Shown: positions 47,085 through 55,769, counted from the first letter of the stretch. The stretch is DNA of 64,000 nt from Olavius algarvensis spirochete endosymbiont (GCA_900608495.1 UWYT01000325.1:1-64000), one strand, 5' to 3'. Notes: generated from the sequence alone by a model not told the origin. Numbers and translations are program-made.

Positions 47085-48329
47085 ATGCGAATCAGCACAT
47101 ATATGTCGATGCAAGATAGTCGCTTCCGCATGTCTGAACGAGATTTCAGAATGAGTCAGGTACAGCGTGCCGTTGCTTCCAGTCAGGCAATAGGAGAACT
47201 TAGAGATGCGCCTGTTGATGCCGCTCATGTTACTAGACTGGATTCCTCCGGAAAGCGACTGGAAAAGTATATGAAGAATATCGACTATATCCGGGGCAGG
47301 TGGTTGCAGGCCGAGGGCTATATGAACGAAGCGCTCACCATAGTGCATCGCCTAAGGGAGCTTTCGATACAGGGTGCGAACGGTATTTACAGTCGAGAAT
47401 CGATGAACAATATGGCCATTGAGGTGGATGCGCTCATATCGGAATTATCGTTAATAATAAATGCCAAGGGGGGCGATGGCCAATATCTTTTCGCGGGTGA
47501 TGAAGTTTCCACGCCTCCCTTCCTGATTAACATCGGCCGTGTGCCGGGCATAAGGCGACCTTCGATTACCAGCATAATCTACGAAGGAGATATTAATCGA
47601 AGTCGTGTGGAAATCACCGATGGGCAGACAGTGAAATCCAATCTTAAGGGGAACGAAATCTTTTGGGCTGAAAACCAGCAGATTTTTGGAGCAAGTGATA
47701 CCGAAGGTTTTATGGTAAGCGAGCAAAACAGGTTTATTATTGACGAAAAAGAAGTTGTCTTGGAGATTGGTGACAACATTCACACCGTTGTCAGAAAAAT
47801 TAACGACTCGGGGGCACCAGTTAAAGCCTCGATCGATCCTGTAACCGGTTCTCTGAATCTGGAAACAACCGTTCCTCATCAGATATGGCTTGAACCAGCA
47901 GAGGGCAGGGCGCTAATCGACATGGGGCTCCTTACCGACCGGGGTGGAACAAGCCCCCCGATGAACTGGCACCCTGACGCTGTAGTTGCGGGAGGCAGTA
48001 TTCTCGATCAAGGACTGACTCTGAGGGATGCCCTTATCGATGGCGATCAAGAGCGAGTGGGGGGAGTAGTGATTGGCGGTCTCGATAAGGGTCTTGATAC
48101 GCTGCTTCGCAATCTAGCAGACCTAGGGGCAAAGGGCGAACGTCTGGAATTCGCTGTGAATCGCTTAGCCGATGAATTCTTGACGCTTACCGAATGGAAA
48201 TCGCGACTTGCCGATGCAGATTTAACGGAAGCGATTACCGAGATGAGCATGCTTGAATATACTCAGAGGGCCGCTTACCATATAGCCGGTCGTATCCTTC
48301 AGCCAACATTGATGGATTTTCTCAGGTGA
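47085..48329 (+). CDS. flgL: Flagellar hook-associated protein 3
   Basis: FlgL forms the second junction ring and shares its ends with flagellin. The N-terminal part (MRISTYMSMQDSRFRMS, then LRELSIQGANGIYSRESM) and C-terminal helices (EAITEMSMLEYTQRAAYHI) are typical. At 414 residues it fits the spirochaetal FlgL group. ATG 47085 follows the flgK stop immediately; GGGG in the flgK end serves as ribosome binding site. It belongs to the flgN-flgK-flgL-fliW-csrA operon. Confidence 0.94.
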   Translation: MRISTYMSMQDSRFRMSERDFRMSQVQRAVASSQAIGELRDAPVDAAHVTRLDSSGKRLEKYMKNIDYIRGRWLQAEGYMNEALTIVHRLRELSIQGANGIYSRESMNNMAIEVDALISELSLIINAKGGDGQYLFAGDEVSTPPFLINIGRVPGIRRPSITSIIYEGDINRSRVEITDGQTVKSNLKGNEIFWAENQQIFGASDTEGFMVSEQNRFIIDEKEVVLEIGDNIHTVVRKINDSGAPVKASIDPVTGSLNLETTVPHQIWLEPAEGRALIDMGLLTDRGGTSPPMNWHPDAVVAGGSILDQGLTLRDALIDGDQERVGGVVIGGLDKGLDTLLRNLADLGAKGERLEFAVNRLADEFLTLTEWKSRLADADLTEAITEMSMLEYTQRAAYHIAGRILQPTLMDFLR

Positions 48330-48336
48330 GGTCAAT

Positions 48337-48792
48337 ATGAGAATTGACACTAAGGCCTATGGTTTTCTTGAGGTAGATGTAAGGCAGAAAATAGAATTCC
48401 CTCAGGGGCTCTATGGTTTTGAAGGACTCTCTGATTATGTTCTCCTGGATGCACGCCAAAGTCCTTTTTATTGGCTTCAATCCCTTAACGTTAAGGAAAC
48501 TGCATTTGTTCTAATCGATCCGCTTATCGTTCGCCCTGATTACAATGCCGATATCGACCCTCAGGATTATGAAGCTTTGAAATTGACTGGCCCCGAAGAT
48601 GATAGATTTTTGCAATTTGTCGTTGTTACGATTCCCGCTGATGGTCGGGGAATGACGGTCAATCTTCAAGGACCGTTAATTATCAACAAGGACATTCAAG
48701 AAGGACGACAGTGCATCTCTCGCGATAATGAGTGGCATGTGCAACACAACATCATCGAGGAGATGAAAGCTAACGAGAATCGAGCATGCTGA
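48337..48792 (+). CDS. fliW: Flagellar assembly factor / CsrA antagonist FliW
   Basis: FliW binds flagellin and CsrA in competition: free FliW sequesters CsrA, so flagellin translation falls when flagellin piles up in the cell. The 151-residue sequence has FliW marks (IEFPQGLYGFEGLSDYVLL near the start, then YWLQSL, and VNLQGPLIINKDIQEGRQ near the end). GAGG lies about 8 nt before ATG 48337, and the gene overlaps csrA by 7 bp, the usual coupled pair. Its targets are probably the flagellin genes in this window. Confidence 0.95.
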   Translation: MRIDTKAYGFLEVDVRQKIEFPQGLYGFEGLSDYVLLDARQSPFYWLQSLNVKETAFVLIDPLIVRPDYNADIDPQDYEALKLTGPEDDRFLQFVVVTIPADGRGMTVNLQGPLIINKDIQEGRQCISRDNEWHVQHNIIEEMKANENRAC

Positions 48793-49010
48793 TACTCTCC
48801 AGGAGAAAGGATGAGAGTGTAATTATTGATGATGGCATCGAGATTTCTGTCGTCGACATCAGGGGCGACCAGGTTAAACTGGGAATCAAGGCGCCGAAAA
48901 ACGTGAAAGTCTATCGAAATGAGGTATTCCAGGCAATTCAGGCCGAGAATCGGGCTGCTGCAGCCGCGCCGGTAGATCTTCCAACCCTTGAGCTTCCAGA
49001 AAATAAATAG
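48786..49010 (+). CDS. csrA: Carbon storage regulator CsrA
   Basis: A small RNA-binding dimer that blocks ribosome access at GGA motifs, preferably in hairpin loops. The 74-residue protein has the CsrA core (MLILSRRKDESVIID, then IEISVVDIRGDQVKLGI, then VYRNEVFQAI) and a short Ala/Pro-rich tail. It lacks a strong ribosome binding site and overlaps fliW, so its translation depends on fliW. The two flagellin leaders in this window carry matching hairpins. Confidence 0.96.
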   Translation: MLILSRRKDESVIIDDGIEISVVDIRGDQVKLGIKAPKNVKVYRNEVFQAIQAENRAAAAAPVDLPTLELPENK

Positions 49011-49031
49011 GCATTCTCGTTTTGCTTCAGG

Positions 49032-49712
49032 TTACACGGGAAATTTTCTCGATGAAAACCCTTTTGACATCGAAACAATCTCGGGTTCACTTGCCCTAAG
49101 ATATATTGGCCCTATATCCAAAGGATCCGGACCATCCCTTTCATAGGCGGTTTTCGCCATATCGATCATTGCTGCTCCCCTGCCGTAAGTACTAAGCCGG
49201 TCGATTGTGACACGTTCATAGCCCTCCGCAATTTCAGCATTGGGACCAGTGGCCAGAATCGCGGACTTCTTCGACAAGGAGTTTAGGAACTCATTCAGAG
49301 CAATATCCTGATCATCTCTAATTCGCTTCCCATTTTGGAATGCGGCCGTGTAGACTCGTCTCTTCCTGGCATCGATTATGGGTACCACGATTCCAGGCCA
49401 GTTTTCCCGTCTAGCCGCCAATAAGGTTAGAGTAGGCACCGCCTTCAAATGGCAGGCTGCCCCCTTGGCAATACCCTTCGCCGTTGCCATGCCAATTCGC
49501 AAACTCGTAAAGGAACCCGGTCCGGCAGAGCAGGCAACAAGGTTTAAATCTACAGGCTCGATTTCGGACTGCTTGAACACTGATGCAACTGCCAACATCA
49601 GTGATTGAGCGTAATCAAGCTCATTGTTGATAATCAGCTCGATGCAATGTCCTTTGCTGCTTAGAGCAACTGTTAGAACACGTCCCGAGGTCTCCATGGC
49701 AAGAATATTCAT
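49032..49712 (-). CDS. tsaB: tRNA threonylcarbamoyladenosine biosynthesis protein TsaB
   Basis: TsaB helps TsaD and TsaE place the t6A37 modification on tRNAs reading ANN codons. It has an ASKHA-type fold, 226 residues, with the TsaB marks MNILAMETSGRVLTVAL, CSAGPGSFTSLRIGMATAKG and PIIDARKRRVYTAAF. It overlaps tsaE by 4 bp and is convergent with csrA (21 bp apart). tsaB and tsaE next to flagellar genes is an arrangement I recall from treponemes as well. Confidence 0.93.
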   Translation of the reverse strand: MNILAMETSGRVLTVALSSKGHCIELIINNELDYAQSLMLAVASVFKQSEIEPVDLNLVACSAGPGSFTSLRIGMATAKGIAKGAACHLKAVPTLTLLAARRENWPGIVVPIIDARKRRVYTAAFQNGKRIRDDQDIALNEFLNSLSKKSAILATGPNAEIAEGYERVTIDRLSTYGRGAAMIDMAKTAYERDGPDPLDIGPIYLRASEPEIVSMSKGFSSRKFPV

Positions 49713-50146
49713 TTCTGGACCCCAATCCTGGTTATCGTGATACTTCGCCGATCGTTGTCGATGAATTCCATTATCACTCTCAAAGTCCGTTTCGGCAACT
49801 CATCTCCCGCTCGCTCACCCCACTCGATTATGCTTACTCCCTCACCATCTAGCATTTCCTTGAAGTCCAGCCAAATAAATTCACTTGGAGAGTTAAGTCG
49901 GTAGAAATCCAGATGATAAAATGGTAGCTTACCCGAGTATTCATTCATAATCGTGAATGTGGGACTAGTCACATTATCGTCGATGTCAAAAGAATCGGCT
50001 ATTCCCTGAGCGAACACTGTTTTCCCCACTCCAAGCGGGCCGGTAATCGCCACAACATCGCCCGGCCCAAGAGTTTTTCCAAATACCCTGCCTAAACTCC
50101 GAGTCTGCAAGGCACTTTGACTTGTCAGTTGACTATTCCTGTTCAT
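49709..50146 (-). CDS. tsaE: tRNA threonylcarbamoyladenosine biosynthesis ATPase TsaE
   Basis: A small P-loop ATPase of the t6A complex (older name YjeE). The 145-residue sequence has Walker A GPLGVGKTVFAQGIA at about residue 37, the switch region SPTFTIMNEY, and YHLDFYRL followed by the WGER motif. ATG 50146 has little ribosome binding site. It is read together with tsaB. Confidence 0.93.
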   Translation of the reverse strand: MNRNSQLTSQSALQTRSLGRVFGKTLGPGDVVAITGPLGVGKTVFAQGIADSFDIDDNVTSPTFTIMNEYSGKLPFYHLDFYRLNSPSEFIWLDFKEMLDGEGVSIIEWGERAGDELPKRTLRVIMEFIDNDRRSITITRIGVQK

Positions 50147-50219
50147 ATTGAGTCAAGAATCAAGCAAGTTTTTAACGCAATGCGCGGATGGAAAATATCT
50201 CAAGGGTTGAGAATCAGCC

Positions 50220-51245
50220 TTAGCCAAGATTGTATACATAGCTGTTAATCAAATTCATATCCTCAACGCTTGCCTTGGTGAACATAACGTGGGCAATGCT
50301 TCTGGTACGATCAATTGCGCGAGTATTCACAATTTCCCCGAAAACGACAACACTCTCCCCGGTTTTATACTCGAAAACCAGTTTTACCAATTCTCCCAGA
50401 TCGAGCGGATTGCGCGATGAAATAGAGCATCCCCCAGGTGAGAGGTCGATTAAGGTTCCTGCCAGATTATTGGAGGATAGCACCTGCTTTCTTCTTTTTT
50501 CAACGATGCGAACAAGATATATAGCCACGTGGCCACTAATCGCGCGCCTACGGTGTTTCCGCAGCAATGATCGATTCTCTTTTGCCGTGTGTCCCAGTAT
50601 TATACTGGGCTCTCTCATGATGTTCGTGTATCCAAGCACCTTGGATTCAAAGACAACTTCCTCGCCATCGATACTCAAGATAAAATGCCTAATCTTGCTT
50701 CCTCTACGCCACTTTGTTGATTTCTCCTCAAGTTCTTTCGGAACTCTGACACAATAGAATTCCTTGAGGTTCGCAGTAATCCACGACGAAAAACGTTTGC
50801 CGTCTTCCTGTTGAAAGGTTATTTTTTGATTTATTCGGAGCTGTTTGGATGAGGTCACGTTGCCTCTATCCACAAATACTTTATCAATGTGTTGTTTAAT
50901 TTTGTAGATTTCCAGTTGCCTATTCTTAACCATAGGGTTTTCGGCGTCAGAACAATCTCTTAGAGCTTCGGCAAGGACTCTATTTAGTTCTCTGGTATTT
51001 GCCAACAAACTTGCCGGCTGCTGAACCTCTTTCATGAAGCTCACCAACAGGCGAGCTTGGTTTTTTGTCAATCCAATCGCCATCGCCCTACGCCGAAAAG
51101 CTCTCCTACTGATTCTCTTGCCACCAACTTCAGGGGCAGAGTACCGCAGTATCGCCATAATTATCGCGAGAACTATTATTCCCATTGCTATCGCCGTTTT
51201 CAAATCGAGAACGTTTTGATAAAAATGGCTCGGAGCTAATTGCAT
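50220..51245 (-). CDS. Membrane-anchored PilZ protein (probable c-di-GMP effector)
   Basis: A 341-residue protein with one N-terminal membrane span (about residues 14-33), a middle domain (about 95-215), and a C-terminal PilZ domain (about 225-340). PilZ binds cyclic di-GMP through an RxxxR stretch and D/NxSxxG; both are present (RKHRRRAISGH at about 228 and DLSPGGCSI at about 268). The fold order resembles YcgR/PilZN-PilZ flagellar brake proteins. The start ATG 51245 overlaps the stop of the preceding gene (TAATG), so it is coupled to the fliD-side genes. A role in cyclic-di-GMP control of motility is inferred from the domain and position. Confidence 0.82.
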   Translation of the reverse strand: MQLAPSHFYQNVLDLKTAIAMGIIVLAIIMAILRYSAPEVGGKRISRRAFRRRAMAIGLTKNQARLLVSFMKEVQQPASLLANTRELNRVLAEALRDCSDAENPMVKNRQLEIYKIKQHIDKVFVDRGNVTSSKQLRINQKITFQQEDGKRFSSWITANLKEFYCVRVPKELEEKSTKWRRGSKIRHFILSIDGEEVVFESKVLGYTNIMREPSIILGHTAKENRSLLRKHRRRAISGHVAIYLVRIVEKRRKQVLSSNNLAGTLIDLSPGGCSISSRNPLDLGELVKLVFEYKTGESVVVFGEIVNTRAIDRTRSIAHVMFTKASVEDMNLINSYVYNLG

Positions 51246-52081
51246 TATTGGGTCGAGTTCACATCCCAAGTCATCTTGTCTGGCAGTTCCATAAGTCGCG
51301 GCTTAAATTCATATTCCAGCAGGTCTCCGATTCGAACCGTATCGTTGGCTATTAGAGCTTCCTCAAGTTCGGAGAACATTTTGTTCATGTCATCCACGAT
51401 GCCACTCCTGCCAACATTGCCGGCGCCCCAAGTCAAACATCTAATAAATTTCTGAAGAATTTTGCAAAGCTCGGCGATTGAATCCATTGCTTGCTTACCC
51501 TTACCTGTCTGAAGGTTAACTGCAACAACATCGAGGTTATTTGCAAGTTGAGAAAGCGTCGTCATCGCGGATTTTGCCTCGCCAATTGGATCGGTAATCT
51601 CTTTCAATCGATCGTCCAGTAATGCAAGCATAGTTGTCGAACTTGAAATCAATGTCAGGCGGTTTTGTTCCAGAGTTTTTCCTAATTCGGATATGACGGA
51701 AGAGTTTGGCTTCTCATCCAGCAGTCTGGGAAGGATTTTTCTAAGATCCTGGTAGCTTGATTCCAGCTCCGCAAGGGTGTCGCTATTGCCCGTTTCGGCG
51801 GACTCTTTAAGTAGGGCAAACAAATCTCTTGCGATTTCCAATTGCCTCATTCGGCTTTCTCGGATGCTAAGCGCTTCAATCGATAGTTGTCCCACCTCCT
51901 CAATTGGTTTCTTGAATAATTCATTTTTATCGAGTGCCATTTTTTGATTGTCAATTTCAATGCCGTCTAACAGCATTCCAGTATTGCCGAGCCAGGTTTT
52001 AAGCTCAGCAATTACATCTCCGATTGTTTTCTCGTTTTCCAATGTGAAATCGATAGCATCACCGTTGATAGTTATTGTCAT
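51245..52081 (-). CDS. Unknown helical protein between fliD and a PilZ gene
   Basis: A 278-residue protein. The first about 75 residues look like a small beta-grasp-type domain (ITINGDAIDFTLENEKTIGD, then VIAELKTWLGN); the rest is long amphipathic helices with Leu heptads. No signal peptide or membrane span. ATG 52081 with AGAGGA is chosen; longer starts lack a ribosome binding site. It lies 13 bp after fliD and overlaps the PilZ start. It occupies the place where many bacteria have the FliD or filament chaperones FliS or FliT, but I see no clear FliS signature. A cytoplasmic filament-assembly role is inferred from context. Confidence 0.65.
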   Translation of the reverse strand: MTITINGDAIDFTLENEKTIGDVIAELKTWLGNTGMLLDGIEIDNQKMALDKNELFKKPIEEVGQLSIEALSIRESRMRQLEIARDLFALLKESAETGNSDTLAELESSYQDLRKILPRLLDEKPNSSVISELGKTLEQNRLTLISSSTTMLALLDDRLKEITDPIGEAKSAMTTLSQLANNLDVVAVNLQTGKGKQAMDSIAELCKILQKFIRCLTWGAGNVGRSGIVDDMNKMFSELEEALIANDTVRIGDLLEYEFKPRLMELPDKMTWDVNSTQ

Positions 52082-52094
52082 ATAAGCTTTTCCT

Positions 52095-54086
52095 CTAGCG
52101 TTCATCGCTCTGCTGGCGGGCAAAATTTTCAAGTTCCCTTGAGCTATTCTCCAGTTGATTCAGGATTGCTTCCATGTTTCCATACTGACGTCTTAAGTTC
52201 GCTTCGTAGTCTTCAAGGTATTGCTCGTAGTTCGAAATATCTTCTTCGACATCATCAATTTGTCCACCTATTCTCGCTATCCGGTTGCTGACGAAACCAG
52301 TACTGCGCACATACGGAGTGAGGTAGCTGTCAACAGCGTTTGCAACACCGCTATCGATTACTAAATCGCCACTCGTGTCTTTCCCGAAAAGTTCCTTAAT
52401 TGCATCGACATTCGTCTCTAAAGCCTTCTCCAGTTTCTCTTCATCTATTTCGAGGTAGCCCCTGAGCTTTGAAAAATTGGCTGCGCTCGTGTTTCCGGAT
52501 GAAGCATTGGTTGAAATGCCAATATGAGCAAGCAATGAAAGTTCGACTCCCGCGCTGGTGGGATATGGATTAGAAACAATGCTTTGAAGTTGACTCTTCA
52601 CTTGAGCCAAGGCATTTTCTCCTCGCATATATCCCAATTGGTTTTCCAAATCCTCGCGTTCAGCATCGTCCAGATACTCCAGCTCGTCAATTATCCCCTG
52701 ATCGTCGTTTGTCAGAACCAATATGCGTGTTATCAATTGGTTGTAATTGAATACAAATCTGATAATAGCTTCTTTTGCAGTTTCCACATCAGGAATGATG
52801 GATAATTCAACTGGTTTAGACGAAGAACGTTTGATGTTGAGTGTTAGTCCGTCGATTAGATCATCGATCGAGTTGTCAGGACGCTGGATTTCAATTCCCA
52901 TAAATTCGATTATTGCATCTTCCGCTTGGCTGCTTGGATTGACAGGCTCAAAGCCTCCCAGTTGTTTTGGATTGTAAATACGAATATTCGCGATTTCCAC
53001 TGATCGTTCGATATCACTGTTCTCCAGCACGATGGTTCTGATATTCGTGGGTAAGCTGGATGCTTCCACTCTGACAACTTCGAAGCCCTCGTCTGAGTTC
53101 TTATCAAAATCAACGGATGGAAGGTTGAAAACACCGAAGCTGTTCTTTACGCCCGGTATTTCCCTGATTCCTTGCTCTGTGACAGAATTTTCTTCAGTGA
53201 AATTCGGAACAGTTGTCTTTGATTGAGGTTTTGGCGCGTTAGCCCACGGCGGATCTAAAAGCTTCACTGTATCATCAGGTTTTATAACCCGGTACTCATA
53301 CTCTAACACCAAACCCGGCTTTATTTCTATTTCCTCCTCGAAGGGTAAACGCACGATGGTGTTGGGACCAACTATCATACCTTTATCAGAGAGCGCCAGT
53401 CGATTTTTGGAAGAAGTTGTATCGTTTTCTAGATTTTTGAATACGCTTTCGAGCGATACTTCCCATAACTCTGCCTTCTGCAGCATCCCGGTTCTCAACC
53501 CCAAATTCACTGCATCAGCCTCGAATACCAGCCTGTTTTCGGTTCCGGTAGGTATGGCTTCAATTATCATAATTCGTGTATCGGGGGTATCACGAACAGT
53601 AATCGCTCTGATTAGTCCCTCTCCCTTATCAGTTAGGCGGCGTGAAAAATCTTCAAGCGTGCCTCCCCGGTAATCGAGACTTAGCGATTTTGAGCCAACT
53701 CTAAACCCGTAATCACCTGCATCGATGCGAAAAGCCTTATCGAGCGAAAGCGATTTGAAGCGATCAGAGGTTGCAATTTGTTTAACTGTCAAAGAATAGT
53801 TGTCTATAGGGGCGTTTCTGCTGGCAAGTGCCGTTAGAATTCGCTCATCCGAGCTACTTGCCAACTTATCGGAAAATGGATTTTCGAAGCCATATAGGCT
53901 TTTCACGGTGCGTTGGAGACTGCCAAACTCGCGATTAACCTGATGCCAGATTGTCTTGTTCTCTTCGAGTCTCGATAGATTTTTCTCCATCCTGCTGAGC
54001 TTAATGCGCTCAGCCGCAACGAGATCTTCTATTAAACTTGCAGTGTTATACTTGGATGAGACGCCGGGAATGTTGATTTCGGCCAC
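52095..54086 (-). CDS. fliD: Flagellar filament cap protein
   Basis: FliD sits at the filament tip and folds incoming flagellin. The N-terminal helix domain begins MAEINIPGVSSKYNTASLI, as in spirochaete FliD. The central part is beta-rich, and the C-terminal helices end in a long coiled coil (VEEDISNYEQYLEDYEANL). GTG 54086 is preferred to the ATG at 54107 because it begins at the conserved IPG and has GGGAG 7 nt upstream. The ATG would lie in the loop of a potential hairpin. At 663 residues it is normal for spirochaetes. It follows flaG in a leftward flagellar array. Confidence 0.93.
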   Translation of the reverse strand: MAEINIPGVSSKYNTASLIEDLVAAERIKLSRMEKNLSRLEENKTIWHQVNREFGSLQRTVKSLYGFENPFSDKLASSSDERILTALASRNAPIDNYSLTVKQIATSDRFKSLSLDKAFRIDAGDYGFRVGSKSLSLDYRGGTLEDFSRRLTDKGEGLIRAITVRDTPDTRIMIIEAIPTGTENRLVFEADAVNLGLRTGMLQKAELWEVSLESVFKNLENDTTSSKNRLALSDKGMIVGPNTIVRLPFEEEIEIKPGLVLEYEYRVIKPDDTVKLLDPPWANAPKPQSKTTVPNFTEENSVTEQGIREIPGVKNSFGVFNLPSVDFDKNSDEGFEVVRVEASSLPTNIRTIVLENSDIERSVEIANIRIYNPKQLGGFEPVNPSSQAEDAIIEFMGIEIQRPDNSIDDLIDGLTLNIKRSSSKPVELSIIPDVETAKEAIIRFVFNYNQLITRILVLTNDDQGIIDELEYLDDAEREDLENQLGYMRGENALAQVKSQLQSIVSNPYPTSAGVELSLLAHIGISTNASSGNTSAANFSKLRGYLEIDEEKLEKALETNVDAIKELFGKDTSGDLVIDSGVANAVDSYLTPYVRSTGFVSNRIARIGGQIDDVEEDISNYEQYLEDYEANLRRQYGNMEAILNQLENSSRELENFARQQSDER

Positions 54087-54099
54087 TTTGACGCTCCCA

Positions 54100-54118
54100 C
54101 CAGCCATCCAGTGGCCGG
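54100..54118 (-). promoter_or_regulatory. Possible CsrA-type hairpin before fliD
   Basis: On the minus strand CCGGCC, loop ACUGGAU and GGCUGG form a 6-bp stem (one G-U pair) 13 nt before the GTG at 54086. The loop holds GGA, and the GGGAG ribosome binding site follows. It is weaker than the flagellin hairpins because the loop has seven bases. Confidence 0.4.
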
Positions 54119-54196
54119 AAAAATGAACCAGGTATCAATGGTCTTAAACCACCGATGCGGTTCAGCTTCAGAAACTCAAAAATTCCGTCATGTTGT

Positions 54197-54511
54197 TCAA
54201 ATTAACTCGTCGAACAAAATTCCCAAGGCCCGTTCAACATTTTCGTGCATTTTCTGCAATTCTCGTGACGGGATTTCCCTGATGACTTTATCGGTATCTT
54301 TATCAATGATTCTAACTGCCAAGTTGAAAAGTTCGCCCTTCAAGACGTATTGGAAACGAGTATTTCGGATTATCTTATCGAGCGCAACCTTAAGCTGCTC
54401 CTTATTTATTCTAAAGACTGGGGGCCTCCTGGTTACAGGAAATCTCCCCGCTGTTCCACTTTTTAGAACTCCTACATTTCTAATGGCAGTTGTGAGGTGT
54501 ACTACATCCAT
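54197..54511 (-). CDS. flaG: FlaG-family flagellar protein
   Basis: A 104-residue protein with the FlaG core in its C-terminal half (LFNLAVRIIDKDTDKVIREI, then PSRELQKMHENVERALGIL). FlaG proteins limit filament length or modulate the filament tip in several bacteria. GGAGG lies about 6 nt before ATG 54511. It lies between the flagellin at 54626-55480 and fliD, the same order as in other flagellated bacteria. The start codon itself lies in the loop of a potential GGA hairpin (54501-54517). Confidence 0.88.
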   Translation of the reverse strand: MDVVHLTTAIRNVGVLKSGTAGRFPVTRRPPVFRINKEQLKVALDKIIRNTRFQYVLKGELFNLAVRIIDKDTDKVIREIPSRELQKMHENVERALGILFDELI

Positions 54512-54517
54512 GGCAGT
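54501..54517 (-). promoter_or_regulatory. Possible CsrA-type hairpin over the flaG start
   Basis: On the minus strand ACTGC, loop CATGGAT and GTAGT form a 5-bp stem (one G-U pair) around the flaG start codon. The stretch CATGGATGT is a good match to the CsrA SELEX core (ACARGGAUGU). The stem is short, so this is a weaker case than the flagellin leaders. Confidence 0.4.
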
Positions 54518-54540
54518 CCTCCGTTACATTCAAATGATAA

Positions 54541-54578
54541 AGGAAATCACGGGGAGCGACGCGTATTCCCCGTATTTC
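54541..54578 (-). terminator. Strong hairpin between the flagellin gene and flaG
   Basis: On the minus strand GGAAAT-ACGGGGA pairs with TCCCCGT-g-ATTTCC, giving 13 bp with one bulge and an 11-nt loop, followed by the T-rich TTTATC. It lies between the flagellin stop (54626) and the flaG start (54511). It may be an attenuating terminator that keeps flaG and fliD below flagellin, or an mRNA 3'-end stabiliser. Confidence 0.55.
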
Positions 54579-54625
54579 CTAGTAGAAAAGATGACATCCA
54601 GAAATCTCTTCTACTTCCTTTAAGA

Positions 54626-55480
54626 CTATCCCATCAGTTGGAGTACAGACTGTGTTCGCAGATTGGCCTGGGCAAGCATCGAAGTGCTAGCCTGCGTCAG
54701 AATAGAATTCTTCGTATAATCGACAATCTGTGTCGCCATATCTGCATCTCTAATCTGGGATTCGGCTGCCTGGAGATTCTCGGCGGCAATAGCAACACCT
54801 TTGGCAGCCATCTCAAACCGATTCTGGTAAGCGCCAAGATCGGCTCTTTGTTTGTTTACTATTTTTAGTGCGTTATCCACGATTCCTATAGTTCGATTCG
54901 CTTCCTGCACGGATGAAATAGATACAAAACTGCCAGGATTTTGACTGCTTTCGAGGCCCAGGGCCAAGGCAGTCATAGTTCCGATCTGGATTCTCTCATT
55001 TTGGTCCATGTTAGCACCAACCTGAAGCTGCATAATTTCGCCATTGGCAGAGTCTGTTGCAAATCTACCAGTAAGAACATTCATGCCATTGAACTGCGCA
55101 TGCGAGGCTATACGATTCACCTCGTCGACAAGTTGGGAAACTTCCACCTGAATCTGCATTCTATCCTCATTTGAATAGATGCCATTCGCAGCTTGAACTG
55201 ACAGTTCCCTAAGTCTGTGCAGTATGTCTTGGGACTCCTGCAGATAGCCTTCGGTGGTTTGTATGAAAGATACGCCATCTTCAATATTCCGCACTGCCTG
55301 ATTCAAGCCGCGGATCTGACTGCGCATCTTTTCACTAACCGCCAGCCCCGATGCATCATCACCAGCTCGATTGATTCGAAGACCACTCGCCAACTTCTCC
55401 ATTGACTTCATGGCCTGCCTGTTCACAATACCAAGCTGTCGATTCGCATTTATGGCGCTCATGTTGTGATTTATAACCAT
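54626..55480 (-). CDS. flaB: Flagellin FlaB, downstream copy
   Basis: A core protein of the periplasmic flagellar filament. The 284 residues contain only the conserved D0/D1 domains: N-terminal [17 protein letters not shown] and [19 protein letters not shown], and C-terminal [18 protein letters not shown]. The central segment is short, as usual for spirochaetal FlaB. ATG 55480 follows AAGGAGA at 6 nt; longer in-frame starts are not plausible. A perfect GGA-loop hairpin lies 23 nt before the start. A second FlaB (56630-55770) is immediately upstream; the two differ mainly in the middle. Confidence 0.96.
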   Translation of the reverse strand: MVINHNMSAINANRQLGIVNRQAMKSMEKLASGLRINRAGDDASGLAVSEKMRSQIRGLNQAVRNIEDGVSFIQTTEGYLQESQDILHRLRELSVQAANGIYSNEDRMQIQVEVSQLVDEVNRIASHAQFNGMNVLTGRFATDSANGEIMQLQVGANMDQNERIQIGTMTALALGLESSQNPGSFVSISSVQEANRTIGIVDNALKIVNKQRADLGAYQNRFEMAAKGVAIAAENLQAAESQIRDADMATQIVDYTKNSILTQASTSMLAQANLRTQSVLQLMG

Positions 55481-55503
55481 GTTCTCTCCTTGAAATGGAT
55501 ATT

Positions 55504-55523
55504 GAGGAGCATCCATGCTCCTC
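55504..55523 (-). promoter_or_regulatory. CsrA-type hairpin in flaB leader (downstream copy)
   Basis: GAGGAGC (55504-55510) and GCTCCTC (55517-55523) form a perfect 7-bp stem. The minus-strand loop is the hexaloop AUGGAU, matching the CsrA loop rule A-N-G-G-A-N. It lies 23 nt before the start codon, and a second GGA is in the Shine-Dalgarno AAGGAGA. Two such sites, one overlapping the ribosome binding site, is the arrangement shown for flagellin mRNAs elsewhere. Confidence 0.8.
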
Positions 55524-55543
55524 GTTCTCCTCAAAACCACGGA

Positions 55544-55551
55544 TTATCGCC
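55544..55551 (-). promoter_or_regulatory. Weak sigma-28-like -10 box for the downstream flaB
   Basis: On the minus strand GGCGATAA matches 7 of 8 bases of the sigma-28 -10 consensus, 63 bp before the start codon. No TAAA lies at the right distance upstream, so this may be chance. Confidence 0.25.
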
Positions 55552-55769
55552 AAAAAGGAAGCCAAGCGCGTCGCTCCAAGTCGGCTAAATTCCACTGGAA
55601 CGAGGAGCCATTCCCGCCCTGAGCGAGAATGGCACACCGCCCGTGGCATATTCAAGAAAATGCTTTTTCAAAGATCAACCGGACTCCAGTGTCAGCCCAA
55701 AACAGCCGAGTGAGCCTCTTTAAATAACTATAATACCTGCAGGGGTCTCAAGCAAGCTGTTTTTTTGAA

